NCBI RefSeq assembly: GCF_028858725.1
Contig: NC_084760.1
Coordinates: forward strand, 8,816,867-8,880,866
DNA length: 64,000 nucleotides
Direction: 5' to 3'
From: Colius striatus
Taxonomy: Eukaryota; Chordata; Aves; Coliiformes; Coliidae
The translations under genes were made by a program, and so were the position numbers. Positions 49,401 to 56,690 of the stretch are shown here, in pieces. The first letter of the stretch is position 1, and every line of letters begins with the position of its first letter. The notes beneath the pieces are model-generated. The model did no database searches, was not told where the DNA came from, and saw nothing but the letters and a program-made list of their open reading frames with translations.

Positions 49401-49746
49401 CTTCCAACCCCTACTAGTCTATGGTTCTATGACAGCCTGTGCTTCCTTGTGCCCGCAGCTCCCGTGTGCGTGCAGCCTGCCTCAGCCGCGGCCCATGATG
49501 ATGGACGGCAGTTACAACGATGGGGACGTGAGCGACCTGGGGCACTACGTGTCGGAGAACGGAGACAAGCAGGACCGGATGATGGTGCAGCTGGCGCTGG
49601 GGGCCGAGAGGGGCTCGGCCAGGAGGAAAAACCAGAGATACGTCAGCATGCGGATCGACACCCACGCCATCGACAAGTACTCCAGGATCATATTCCCGGG
49701 CGCTTACATCCTGTTCAACTTGATATACTGGTCCATCTTCTCATAA
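19321..49746 (+). CDS. GABRR1: GABA-A receptor subunit rho-1, ten exons, complete
   Basis: Subunit of the homomeric GABA-gated chloride channel (GABA-C type), best known from retinal bipolar cells. Joined exons: 19321-19442, 32574-32624, 34312-34418, 36268-36335, 39817-40040, 43386-43468, 44638-44778, 45194-45346, 47727-47923, 49459-49746. The sum is 1,434 bp, 477 residues plus TAA, against 479 in human. Residues, precursor numbering: signal peptide ~1-21; GABA-site residues Y123, R125, F159, R179, S189, Y219, Y221, Y262, T265, Y268; Cys-loop C198-C212 with 13 residues between; M1 ~282-303; M2 ~311-332; M3 ~343-365; cytoplasmic loop ~366-457; M4 ~459-476 ending YWSIFS. P315 at the M2 2' position is typical of rho-1, whereas rho-2 has serine. 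I328 and W349 match rho-1 residues linked to drug insensitivity. All introns are GT-AG and the frame is intact, so it looks functional. Confidence 0.97.
21570..21740 (-). mobile_element. Possible ancient CR1 fragment
   Basis: 'catcaggactgggtgcagta' near 21,645-21,665 resembles the old CR1 segment 'agaactggatgcagtattcc' read on the minus strand. The flanks are poorly conserved, so this is weak. Confidence 0.3.
22885..22983 (+). mobile_element. CR1 3' end in GABRR1 intron 1
   Basis: Last ~100 bp with two perfect tail units (ccattctatgattctatga). Very close to the young consensus. Confidence 0.9.
25493..25626 (+). mobile_element. CR1 3' end in GABRR1 intron 1
   Basis: About 135 bp, more diverged than its neighbours. 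It has a small duplication before the tail (cttccaacacccttccctac) and a decayed last unit. Confidence 0.85.
25640..25915 (-). mobile_element. Ancient CR1 reverse transcriptase fragment
   Basis: 'tcatctgcattgttattgaa' near 25,755 and 'accacatttccctagtttag' near 25,882 correspond on the minus strand to conserved segments of old amniote CR1 ORF2. It is strongly eroded. Confidence 0.5.
26337..26430 (+). mobile_element. CR1 3' end in GABRR1 intron 1
   Basis: Last ~95 bp, from 'tgacctgatctaggtgaacc' to two tail units. Confidence 0.9.
29382..29583 (-). mobile_element. CR1 3' fragment, left arm of an inverted pair
   Basis: About 200 bp in minus orientation, followed after ~110 bp by a plus-oriented copy of the same region (29,694-29,843). 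Confidence 0.9.
29694..29843 (+). mobile_element. CR1 3' fragment, right arm of an inverted pair
   Basis: About 150 bp starting at 'gaggggttgtggaggctcct'. It is complementary to the copy at 29,382-29,583. Confidence 0.88.
30490..30737 (-). mobile_element. CR1 3' fragment in GABRR1 intron 1
   Basis: About 250 bp with two tail units at the left. It is missing a few bases in the 'ccctcactgaaatag' region. Confidence 0.9.
32036..32130 (+). mobile_element. CR1 3' end in GABRR1 intron 1
   Basis: Last ~95 bp, ending about 440 bp before exon 2. The G-run before 'ggactagatgatc' is altered (gggggcaggac). Confidence 0.88.
32574..32624 (+). CDS. GABRR1: GABRR1 exon 2 (51 bp, skippable)
   Basis: Encodes 17 residues of the basic N-terminal tail ([17 protein letters not shown]). 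The acceptor is a tandem ttccctgcagcag. The second AG keeps the mammalian KKGRPQRQ junction, while use of the first AG (exon from 32,571) would insert one serine. The donor is gcag|gtaggc. Both flanking introns are phase 2, so skipping the exon leaves the frame intact. 51 bp is the size of the deletion in the known human variant rho1-delta51. Confidence 0.9.
32625..34311 (+). other. GABRR1 intron 2
   Basis: Phase 2 intron of 1.7 kb. No repeat or other gene recognised. Confidence 0.88.
34312..34418 (+). CDS. GABRR1: GABRR1 exon 3
   Basis: Between acceptor ttcctggtag and donor gtatgg. Encodes the end of the variable N-terminus and the first conserved extracellular residues ([20 protein letters not shown]). 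It enters in phase 2 and leaves in phase 1, so it cannot be skipped alone without a frameshift. Confidence 0.96.
34419..36267 (+). other. GABRR1 intron 3
   Basis: Phase 1 intron of 1.85 kb containing one large CR1 (34,601-35,123). It ends with a C-rich acceptor (tttccccccag). Confidence 0.88.
34601..35123 (+). mobile_element. CR1 in GABRR1 intron 3
   Basis: About 520 bp, from the ORF2 segment 'atgaggcctcatctggagtc' to two tail units. Sense to the gene. Confidence 0.92.
36268..36335 (+). CDS. GABRR1: GABRR1 exon 4 (68 bp)
   Basis: Encodes [20 protein letters not shown] then DM, the first beta strand of the ligand-binding domain, which is nearly invariant in rho subunits. 68 bp is the usual size of this exon in GABA-A receptor genes. 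Donor ATG|gtaaga is phase 0. A degenerate CR1 starts within 10 bp of the donor. Confidence 0.97.
36336..39816 (+). other. GABRR1 intron 4
   Basis: Phase 0 intron of 3.5 kb. It holds the degenerate CR1 at its 5' edge and a long domain-less open frame at 39,148-39,630. Confidence 0.88.
36343..36480 (-). mobile_element. Degenerate CR1 at exon 4 donor
   Basis: 'cacagaatgtctgaggtcag' then 'ggagatcatctatcccaaac' and 'agctagagcaggctgcctga' follow the order of a minus-oriented CR1 3' end. It starts 7 bases after the exon-intron boundary. Confidence 0.6.
39817..40040 (+). CDS. GABRR1: GABRR1 exon 5 (GABA-site loops D, A, E)
   Basis: Residues 117-191. Contains Y123 and R125 (loop D), the WVPDMFF motif with F159 (loop A), R179 and S189 (loop E), and the N-glycosylation sequon N140-Q-S. 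Acceptor is tgtttcag, donor ctcag|gtaaag (phase 2). It is the largest extracellular exon at 224 bp. Confidence 0.98.
42141..42663 (-). mobile_element. CR1 in GABRR1 intron 5
   Basis: About 520 bp in antisense orientation, with three tail units at the left (tcacagaatcatagaaccat). It covers much the same CR1 region as the sense copy in intron 3, so the two are complementary in the pre-mRNA. Confidence 0.92.
43127..43158 (+). mobile_element. Minimal CR1 3' tip
   Basis: Only the last ~32 bp remain: ggaggtcccttccaacccct then accattctatgg. A tiny copy 228 bp before exon 6. Confidence 0.75.
43386..43468 (+). CDS. GABRR1: GABRR1 exon 6 (Cys-loop)
   Basis: 83 bp, the standard length for this exon. 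Encodes [20 protein letters not shown] followed by CSLEIES, with C198 and C212 forming the signature disulfide. The acceptor cccctag is followed by AGTT and the donor is AGCT|gtaagt. Confidence 0.98.
43469..44637 (+). other. GABRR1 intron 6
   Basis: Phase 1 intron of 1.2 kb with no repeat or gene recognised. Confidence 0.88.
44638..44778 (+). CDS. GABRR1: GABRR1 exon 7 (loops B and C)
   Basis: Residues 219-266, acceptor ctccctag. Contains Y219 and Y221 of loop B ([12 protein letters not shown]) and the loop C residues Y262 and T265 (LAFYSSTG). The sequon N234-D-S is present. Donor ACAG|gtgggt, phase 1. Confidence 0.98.
44779..45193 (+). other. GABRR1 intron 7
   Basis: Short 415-bp phase 1 intron with nothing notable. 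Acceptor ctgttacacag. Confidence 0.88.
45194..45346 (+). CDS. GABRR1: GABRR1 exon 8 (M1 and start of M2)
   Basis: 153 bp, the usual size. Encodes Y268 of loop C, the sequon N274-F-T, M1 ([20 protein letters not shown]) and the M1-M2 linker to VPLG. P315 at the 2' pore position identifies rho-1. Confidence 0.98.
46568..46620 (-). mobile_element. CR1 tail of another subfamily
   Basis: 'catagaatatcttgagttgg' then 'gggacccaggaggatcattg' is the 3' end of a different CR1 subfamily from the common one. It is cut off abruptly by the next CR1. Confidence 0.75.
46621..46800 (-). mobile_element. CR1 3' fragment beside/inside another CR1
   Basis: It starts directly after 'gagtccaactc' of the preceding CR1 with its own tail 'acagaatcacggagtggcag'. 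Same orientation, hence a head-to-tail or nested insertion. Confidence 0.85.
47053..47608 (+). mobile_element. CR1 in GABRR1 intron 8
   Basis: About 555 bp from the KKANGSLG coding segment to the tail. Compared with sister copies it lacks ~20 bp (gtccagcacagggccaccaa) before 'gatgatcaggggactgg' and part of the segment after 'aatctcattagtac'. It ends 118 bp before exon 9. Confidence 0.92.
47727..47923 (+). CDS. GABRR1: GABRR1 exon 9 (M2, M3)
   Basis: Residues 317-382. Completes M2 ([14 protein letters not shown]), the M2-M3 loop ([14 protein letters not shown]) and M3 ([18 protein letters not shown]), then starts the intracellular loop ([11 protein letters not shown]). Acceptor tattcccag, donor AAG|gtgagg, phase 0. 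Confidence 0.98.
48545..48759 (+). mobile_element. CR1 3' fragment in GABRR1 intron 9
   Basis: About 215 bp from 'gaggtgagggagccctggca' to a decayed tail (cactctgtgtttctgtgag). Confidence 0.88.
48948..49432 (+). mobile_element. CR1 adjoining GABRR1 exon 10
   Basis: About 485 bp from 'ccccagctcaagagggacag' to the tail 'tctatggttctatga'. Only 26 bp (cagcctgtgcttccttgtgc…) separate it from exon 10, so the branch point region of that acceptor lies at or within the CR1. Confidence 0.92.
49459..49746 (+). CDS. GABRR1: GABRR1 exon 10 (cytoplasmic loop, M4, stop)
   Basis: Residues 383-477 and TAA at 49,744-49,746. The acceptor is gtgcccgcag. Encodes the variable part of the M3-M4 loop, the conserved [13 protein letters not shown] stretch, and M4 ending [12 protein letters not shown]. 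It is two residues shorter than human (NQRYVSM here, where human has two extra serines). It is much richer in CpG and GC than the earlier exons, for example around 49,480-49,700. Confidence 0.97.
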   Translation, partial: LPCACSLPQPRPMMMDGSYNDGDVSDLGHYVSENGDKQDRMMVQLALGAERGSARRKNQRYVSMRIDTHAIDKYSRIIFPGAYILFNLIYWSIFS

Positions 49747-50043
49747 ACACACACGTAACCCCCGTGGCCACGGAGCCCGGTGATGTTAAACGAAAGCACG
49801 GACTTGTAGGCTAAGAGAGAGAAAACAGAGGCTTGTTTGAATTGGAAGACTGATTTTTGGGGTTTTTCTCAGGATTTTTTTTCTTTCTTAGATGCAACTC
49901 ATCTGTGGCAGAAATAATTGTGCAACTTTCACAGCCCAGCAAAACACAGGATCTACAAGCTGAAGTTTTATACTTCCTTCCAGCTGTGCTGTTCCTCTCG
50001 TGCCTCGTGGGCCACTGTAAACTACTCTGACAAGTGACTGGCT
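49747..50043 (+). other. GABRR1 3' UTR, proximal part
   Basis: Unique sequence directly after the stop codon with no AATAAA before the CR1. The 3' UTR therefore probably runs into the CR1-derived piece that follows. Confidence 0.6.
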
Positions 50044-50536
50044 GATTCTCAACCAGCTGGAGGGTTGGGCAGAGAGGAACCTCATGAGGTTCAACAAGGA
50101 CAAGTGCAGAGTCCTGCATCTGGGGAGACACAACCCCATGCACCAGTACAGGCTGGGGTCAAACTGCTGGAGAGCAGCTCTGCAGAGAGACCTGGGAGTG
50201 CAGGTTGATAATAAACTGAACATGAGCCAGCAATGTGCCCTCGTGGCCAAGAAGGCCAATGGCAGCCTGGGATGCATCAAGAAGAGTGTGGGCAGCAGCT
50301 CAAGGGAGGTTCTTCTCCCCCTCTACTCTGCCCTGGTGAGGCCTCATCTGGAGTCCTGTGTCCAGTTCTGGGCTCCTCAGCTCAAGAGGGACGGGGAAGT
50401 GCTGGAGAGAGTCCAGCACAGGGCCACCAACATGATCAGGGGACTGGAACATCTTCCTGATGAGGAAAGGCTGCAGGAACTGGGGCTGTTTAGTCTGGAG
50501 AAGAGGAGACTGAGGGGAGATCTTATTAATATCTAA
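50044..50536 (+). mobile_element. CR1 fragment lacking its 3' end, in the GABRR1 3' UTR region
   Basis: ORF2 C-terminal part: from the region coding [14 protein letters not shown] to LRGDLINI, about 490 bp and nearly intact in frame. Unlike most copies here it stops before the 3' region and has no tail. It begins ~300 bp after the GABRR1 stop, in sense orientation. Confidence 0.9.
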
Positions 50537-51455
50537 ATTTCAAGTGTAATCATATCTAAATCCTCTGGATTTTGGAGCTTTCCTTAGTAAGATCTGTTTA
50601 TTTGGTCAGGAGGAGTTTTGCGGTAGAGGAAACAGGTTTCCCTACAAAATGATTCAGTGAAGACAATCAGATGTCTACAAAAAACAATAAAACTACTCCA
50701 GGAGAAGCCTCTTTTTTTGTCTTGGTCTGGGCATTACTGGTCTGTACAGCCTGAGAACCTGTCAGAGGCTGTAAAGTCACCAGTAATTGTACTCACTTCC
50801 AGGTAAAGCCTGGTTCGTCTGGTTTTAGGAAAAGCATCATCATCAGTGCTCAGTCACTGAGAAAGCAGTAGTAAAGACTTCACATATAAGTTACTAAAGA
50901 TATCATGCCAAAAAAACTTTGGAATTAACTAAAAAGGAGCTTCCACCATGTGACAGGAGCTCTATTGCAGACCCCGGTACCACCGACTGACTCTGCTTTC
51001 ATGGTGCAGCTCAGCACACTCCAGGGCAGCAGCAAGGGGATGCAGCTGCAGTGGAGGTGCTTGGCATGGATTTAAGTCCCAACTGGCCATCAGAGTTTCT
51101 GCAGAGCAGCCAGTCAGCACAAACAGCCCACAGGGAAGAGGCAAAATCTGTAATGCAGAAGATAGAAATTACTTCAGGAGAACAAGAATCAGTTGAGCAG
51201 AATCAGGGGCACCAAAGGTGTCTCGGAACTTGTGGTCACTCAGCTGGTCTGCAGCTATGTGTTACACACCTACATCCACGAAGCTAAGGGTTTGTATTAA
51301 CAGGACTTTAAACACACACAGGCTTTTGCACACAATTATGGAATCCATTACTCCCTGCACAACAGGTGCTGTTTTCCTTTACAGGTGTAGCTGCCCTGAG
51401 AATCACAACAAAGCAACTGTGTCTCCAAAAGGAATGTGAATCTTCTTACGTGCAA
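50537..51455. other. Intergenic / distal GABRR1 3' UTR
   Basis: Unique sequence containing the first plausible GABRR1 poly(A) signal at 50,686. No coding sequence seen. Confidence 0.5.
50686..50691 (+). terminator. Candidate GABRR1 poly(A) signal
   Basis: First + strand AATAAA after the stop codon (940 bp downstream), followed ~20 bp later by a T-rich stretch (ctttttttgtcttgg) that could be the downstream element. Confidence 0.5.
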
Positions 51456-51500
51456 TCTAGATGATCTCTAAAGCTCCCTTCCAACCCCCACTGTTCTATG
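51456..51500 (+). mobile_element. CR1 3' tip
   Basis: Only ~45 bp: 'tctagatgatctctaaagct' to 'ctgttctatgaat'. Confidence 0.75.
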
Positions 51501-51600
51501 AATCTGCCCTGGACTGACTGACCTGCCACTTTACCATTAGCCTCATGACACAGACATAGCTGTTAGAACGTTGCTGGTTGTTGCTTTCATTTCCTACATA

Positions 51601-51606
51601 AATAAA
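51601..51606 (+). terminator. Alternative poly(A) signal, + strand
   Basis: AATAAA followed by 'agtcgtgtaaac'. A second candidate for a longer GABRR1 3' UTR; there is no strong T/GT-rich element nearby. Confidence 0.25.
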
Positions 51607-51760
51607 AGTCGTGTAAACACACCCAGCATTTCTTACAACTGCTGCAATCACGATCTGCAAACCTACCTGTGCTCATCTTGAGCTTACAGCCCACAATCCA
51701 CAGGGCAGGCAACAAAACCACAAAAGCTAAGAATCATTAAGAGACACTTCCAGCCATAAA

Positions 51761-51890
51761 ATAGAATCATACAATCACAGAATGGTAGGGGTTGGAAGGG
51801 ACCTTTAGAGATCATCTAGCCCAACCCCCCTGCAGAAGCAGGGTCACCTAGATCAGGGCACATAGAAACATGTCCAGGTGGGTCTTGAAG
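51761..51890 (-). mobile_element. CR1 3' fragment
   Basis: About 130 bp with two tail units. Its 5' truncation point (cttgaag) lies at the edge of the hairpin at 51,889-51,914. Confidence 0.9.
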
Positions 51891-51914
51891 AGTAATAAAT
51901 CACTTTATTACTCT
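51889..51914. terminator. Hairpin with AATAAA on both strands
   Basis: A perfect 11-bp inverted repeat (agagtaataaa / tttattactct) around a 4-base loop (tcac). It places AATAAA at 51,894-51,899 on + and at 51,904-51,909 on -. It sits between the convergent genes GABRR1 and PM20D2. On the + side a T-rich stretch follows (gaggttattttttaataag). A role in 3' end formation is inferred. Confidence 0.45.
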
Positions 51915-52859
51915 CCAGTGAGGTTATTTTTTAATAAGAGATTAAAATATATACATCTATTTTCTTAAACTATCAACATTTCAGTCAAAGGAAAGCAAAC
52001 AGGTCACTCTGGTAAAAGCAGATGAAAGACACACTACCTTATTCCAATGGCACCCTCCCCGACAAACAGCTCCCAGGTTTCTTGGGCACTGCTTGCACAG
52101 GAATGTATTCAGATTCTCAGAGCTGTAAGAAACTATTTCCACAATTTAAGAACAGCAAGAACAGGAGTGCCAGATTTTATAGTAAGCTCTCCAGCTTCAT
52201 AAGGAGCTTAATGCTATGTAGTTCCGTGCAGTACATTCCTTTGTAGACTCATTAATCTCACCCTACATACAATGTTTGACATCTGAGCAGTATGTTAAGG
52301 GAGGTTTTAAATATACAAATGGGAGCTGGACTTTTGAATTCCCTGGCTTTTAGTGGGAGATTGGTTTGTACCTTGCCCTGTGATCATCAAGGTTTCCTGT
52401 CCAGCACATCTCCCTGACCAGATTCCCCAACCTCCATGCTCGATTTACATTGTTAATTCACTCGTGTTTTATTTGGGAAACTCTAGTGCCTTTTCAGTCT
52501 TACATAAATGTGTACATAGATGCATTCTATAAGCACAGGATATGGCATATACAGCCAGTGTATATAGAATTCTATACAGCTGTACTCATTGAACATCTTT
52601 ACATGCACAGTTTTTTTGGCTTTTAACCTTCCAGTGAATGTTTTTTGTATCCCATCAGTTACCACTTTGCTCCTTTCCATTTCCACAACAAATCAGAGTG
52701 GTTGCTTTAGTTTTGTTTATAGAAATCCTCAAAGCCACAATAAAACATCATGTTTGTACAGCATTGTGTGCTTTCTGCCTTCAAAAGGATCATCTCTAGG
52801 AGTTTATACTCACATGCAAGACGTTTTTCTCTCAGGATCCAATCCAGTCAAACACCATA
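51915..52859. other. Intergenic, no gene seen
   Basis: AT-rich unique sequence with another + strand AATAAA at about 52,739. Nothing coding recognised. Confidence 0.45.
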
Positions 52860-53275
52860 TGAAGGGAGTGGAGCATCTTCCTTCTGATGAAAGGCTGAGG
52901 GAGCTGGGGCTCTTCAGCTTGGAGGAGACTGAGGGGTGACCTCTTTCATGTTTACAAATACATAAAGGGTGGGTGTGAGGAGGATGGAGCCAGGCTGTTC
53001 TCAGTGATGGCCAATGATAGGACAAGGGGCAACAGGTACAAGCTGGAACAGAAGAGGTTCCAAAGAAACATAAATAAAAACTTCTTCCCTGTTGAGGTGA
53101 GGGAGCACTGGAAGGGGCTGCCCAGATGGGTTGTGGAGTCTCCTTCTCTGGAGACATTCAAACTCACCTGGATGAGTTCCTGTGTGACCTACTCTAGGTG
53201 GTCCTGCTCTGGCTGGGGGGTTGGACTGGATGAGCTTTTGACATCCCTTCCAGCCCTTGAGATTCTGCGACTGTG
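52860..53275 (+). mobile_element. CR1, different subfamily
   Basis: About 415 bp. Distinctive features are 'ggaacagaagaggttccaaa' and the end 'ttccagcccttgagattctg'. It pairs in inverted orientation with the copy at 54,459-55,259. Confidence 0.88.
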
Positions 53276-53325
53276 TGTGACTACAATGTCATCAGGAACA
53301 GAGCACTCAGACAATGGGAACAAAA

Positions 53326-53694
53326 TTGGGGCTGTTTAGCCTGAAGGAGATTGAGGGGAGATCTTATTAACATTTATAAATATCTAAAGGGTGGGTGTCA
53401 GGATGTTGGGACATCCCTGTTTTCTATAGTTCCCAGCAACAGGACAAGGGGTAATGGGATGAAGCTGGAACACAAAAAGTTCTATTTAAACATAAGAAAA
53501 AACTACTTCAGTGTGAGGGAGCCCTGGCACAGGCTGCCCAGAGAGGGGGTCGAGGCTCCTTCCTTGGAGGTCTTCAAGACCCACCTGGACATGTTCCTAT
53601 GTGACCTGATCTAGGTGACCCTGCTTCTGCAGGGAGGTTGGACTAGATGATCTCTAAAGGTCCCTTCCAACCCTACCATTCTATGATTCTATGA
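53326..53694 (+). mobile_element. CR1 3' part, young subfamily
   Basis: About 370 bp from 'ggggctgtttagcctgaagg' to two perfect tail units. Very similar to the 59,070-59,723 copy. Confidence 0.92.
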
Positions 53695-54458
53695 AAATGA
53701 TTACAGAACTATTCAGAACACCAACCTGCTTCCCATTTACAGTGTGAAGAAAGGCTGCTGGACCTTCCTACACCTGGCAGCTTAACTCAGCACATCACTG
53801 GTTGTCTCCTTCAATCTTCTTATGGAAAGAAATGCATCACATTTCATGATATAGTTTTGGTTCTGTTTCAAAGTAGCCATATCTTTCCTTCAACTTCTAG
53901 GAGGGGTATTAAATCAGGGAACACTGCAGCTTGGTAGAGGGTATAAGTTGTCCCTCATCCTTAAAGAGCTGAGATGTGCTGTTCAGGATCATTACAGCAA
54001 CTGCAGTTTATTACCCACCCATTTTGTTTTATTGCTGTAAGAACAGTTCTTGACAAATATTCCAATACTCTCAAATTAAAAACAGCTTGGGGAAGACTGC
54101 AGTGAGGGTAACTTTAAAGCATGCCAGGTAAATTGCAAGTATACAAAAATATGAGCACAAAGTACTGAAAAATCAAAGTGAGTTAGTTTTATTCCCACAG
54201 GAAATAAGTTTCTCTTACATATACTATCACTGTGACAATAAAATCAAACTGTATTAGTTCTGAATCTTAAGAAGAAATGTTCTGAGACACAAATGGGAAT
54301 TAACTTGCCTGCTGAAGTAAAAAAAACAAATCTCTGTTTTGGAGGCTTCCAGGATCCAACAAGTGAAGCCAAGCTCACCCAACCCAGTGTTGGTGACAAC
54401 CCCACTTCAGGATGGAGGCTGGACCAAGTTTATCCAGACAGATTCTCCCCAGCTCAAT
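53695..54458. other. Intergenic, no gene seen
   Basis: AT-rich unique sequence with nothing recognisable. Confidence 0.45.
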
Positions 54459-55259
54459 TCACAATTCTTAAGGGCTAGAAGGTACCTCAAAAGCTCATCC
54501 AGTTCAAGCCCCTGCCAGAGCAGGACCATCTAGAGGACGTCACACAGGAACTCATCCAGGTGGGTTGGAATGTCTCCAGAGAAAGAGACTCCACAGCCCA
54601 TCTGGGCAGCCCCTGCCAGTGCTCCCTCACCTCAACAGGGAAGAAATTCCTCCTTGTGTTTCTTTGGAACCTCTTCTGAGCCAGCTTGTACATGTTGCCC
54701 CTTGTCCTATCATTGGCCATCACTGAGAACAGCCTGGCTCCATCCTCCTGACACACACCCATATATATATATTTGTAAACATGAAAGAGGTCACCCCTCA
54801 GTCTCCTCCAAGCTGAAGAGCCCCAGCTCCCTCAGCCTTTCAGCATAAAGGGGATTCTCCACTCCTGTCATCATCTTTGTGGCCTTGAGCTGAACTCTGC
54901 AGCAGCTCCCTGTCCTTCTCAAACTGAGGGGTCCAGAACCACACACAAGATTCCAGATGCAGTCTCACAAGAGCAGAGTACATGGGGGAGCAGAACCTCT
55001 CTCCATCTACTGTCCACAGCCCTTCTAACACACCCCAGGATGCCATTGGCCTTCTCAGCCATGAGGAACATTGCTGGCTAAAGGTCATTCTGCTGTCCAA
55101 GACCCCCAGATCCCTTTCCCCTACACTACTCTCTAAGAGTTCATTCCCCAACCTGTAATAGTGCATGGGGTGGTTCTTTCCTCAATGCAAGACTCTACAC
55201 TTGCCCTTGTTGAACTTCATTAGATGTCTCCCCACCCAACTCCAGCCTGTCCAGTTCCA
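54459..55259 (-). mobile_element. CR1, 800 bp, inverted to 52,860
   Basis: Same subfamily as 52,860-53,275 but longer, reaching the ORF2 segment coding MKFNKGKC-like residues at the right end. Contains a short (ta)n expansion at about 54,762-54,771. Minus-strand frames are interrupted. Confidence 0.9.
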
Positions 55260-56004
55260 ACATGTTTTAATAATTACAACAGTCCCAAGATCATAAAGGC
55301 TAAAACGAAATATTGTGTTTGAAAAGCATTACCCCTCACAAAGAAATCTTTCACTATAGCAGATCAAAATGGAAAGCTTCAAACACCCTCACACCAAACT
55401 AACCATTCTATGAAACCAGGCTATAAAACACACCATTCAAATGAAGCCCTGCAGCATCCCAAAATAATCAAAGAACATTCAGTCCCAATTAAATTGCTTT
55501 ATTGATATCAAATCATCCTTAATCAGGACTTCAGTTCTATTTTAGTTCCAGCAATGATTATAACTAAGACATGCTTTTAGTGCAGAGAAGTTTAATTAAA
55601 TGATCTTGGACACAACACAGCCAACAAGCAGTGAACCTGGACCAGAAGATTGTAATGTATATCTGCATTACACAAGGCAGCATATTGCTACTGCTGGGAT
55701 CCCAACACTCCATCTCAAGAGCAGCAAAGCAAGAAGTTCAGCAGTTGATGGCAGGAGGAAATAAAAGGAGGAAATTCATGAAGTAGCCTGTTAAGCCAGG
55801 AGAACTTGATGATTTTTATCTGTATCTGAGACCTGGCAAGGCAGAGTTTAAACTAAAAATTAAGGCAAAAGTTCCTGTGCAAAACCTTGGCCCAAATTTC
55901 AGTTGGATTTAACATCCAACTTACTATCCTGGATGTAGCTATAGCTCAGAGTCCAACCCTCATCTGTTTGATACATTCATTTGTCACCTTTTATAAGGGC
56001 ACAT
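55260..56004. other. Intergenic / possible distal PM20D2 3' UTR
   Basis: AT-rich unique sequence. Minus-strand AATAAA at 55,498-55,503 (reads atatcAATAAAGcaattt) could end a long PM20D2 3' UTR. Confidence 0.35.
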
Positions 56005-56263
56005 GGTGACAGGACAAGGGGTAATGGCTTCTAACTGAAAGAAGGTACATTTAGGTTAGATATTAGGAAAAAGCTCTTCCCCGTGGATGTGGTGATGCAA
56101 TGGAACAAGTTGCCCAGAGAGGCTGTGGATGCCCCATCCTTGGAAACAAGGCCAGGCTGGATGAGGCTTTGAGCCATCTGGTCTGGTGGGTGTCCCTGCC
56201 CATGGCAGGGGGTTGGAACTGGGTGATCCTTAAAGACTCTTCCAACCCAACCTATTGAATGAA
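56005..56263 (+). mobile_element. CR1 3' end, third subfamily
   Basis: About 260 bp: 'ggtgacaggacaaggggtaa', 'ggatgaggctttgagccatc' and the end 'cttccaacccaacctattga'. The 3' segment differs from both other subfamilies here. Confidence 0.85.
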
Positions 56264-56390
56264 AATGGTCTGCTAACAAAAGCCAGGATAGTGGTGTCAG
56301 TAAGGACCACCTTGTAACCTGGAATACTCACATTTGTTCAACTCTTGTATTACAAGCCAGCTGTTGGAAAACAAACCCCTTCAACTCAGA

Positions 56391-56690
56391 GAGAATCACA
56401 GAATGGTAGGGGTTGGAAGGGACCTTTACAGATCATCTAGTCCAACCCCCCTGCTCAAGCAGGTCCACCTAGATCAGGCCACACAGGAATATGTCCAGGC
56501 AGGTCAAGAAGATTTCCAAGGAAGGAGCCTCCACACCCTCCCTGGACAGCCTATGCCAGGGCTCCCTCACCTCACAGTAAAATAGTTTTTCCTTATGCTT
56601 CAATAGAACTTGTGTTCCAGCTTCATCCCATTACCCCTTGTCCTGTTGCTAGCTACAACAGAAAAAAGGGATGTCCCAATCTCCTGACAC
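56391..56690 (-). mobile_element. CR1 3' fragment
   Basis: About 300 bp from tail (gagaatcacagaatggtagg) to 'ctcctgacac'. Carries 'ctgctcaagcaggtccacct' in place of 'ctgcagaagcagggtcacct'. Confidence 0.9.

Larger units (their letters stand above)
47924..49458 (+). other. GABRR1 intron 9
   Basis: Phase 0 intron of 1.5 kb. CR1 copies fill much of its 3' half, and the last one ends 26 bp before the acceptor. Confidence 0.88.

Noticed and set aside
19321-49746. Identity as GABRR2 or GABRR3 instead of GABRR1
   Set aside because: The N-terminal tail, the 2' proline in M2 (P315), the C-terminal loop sequence and the PM20D2 neighbour all fit rho-1. Rho-2 has serine at 2' and a different loop.
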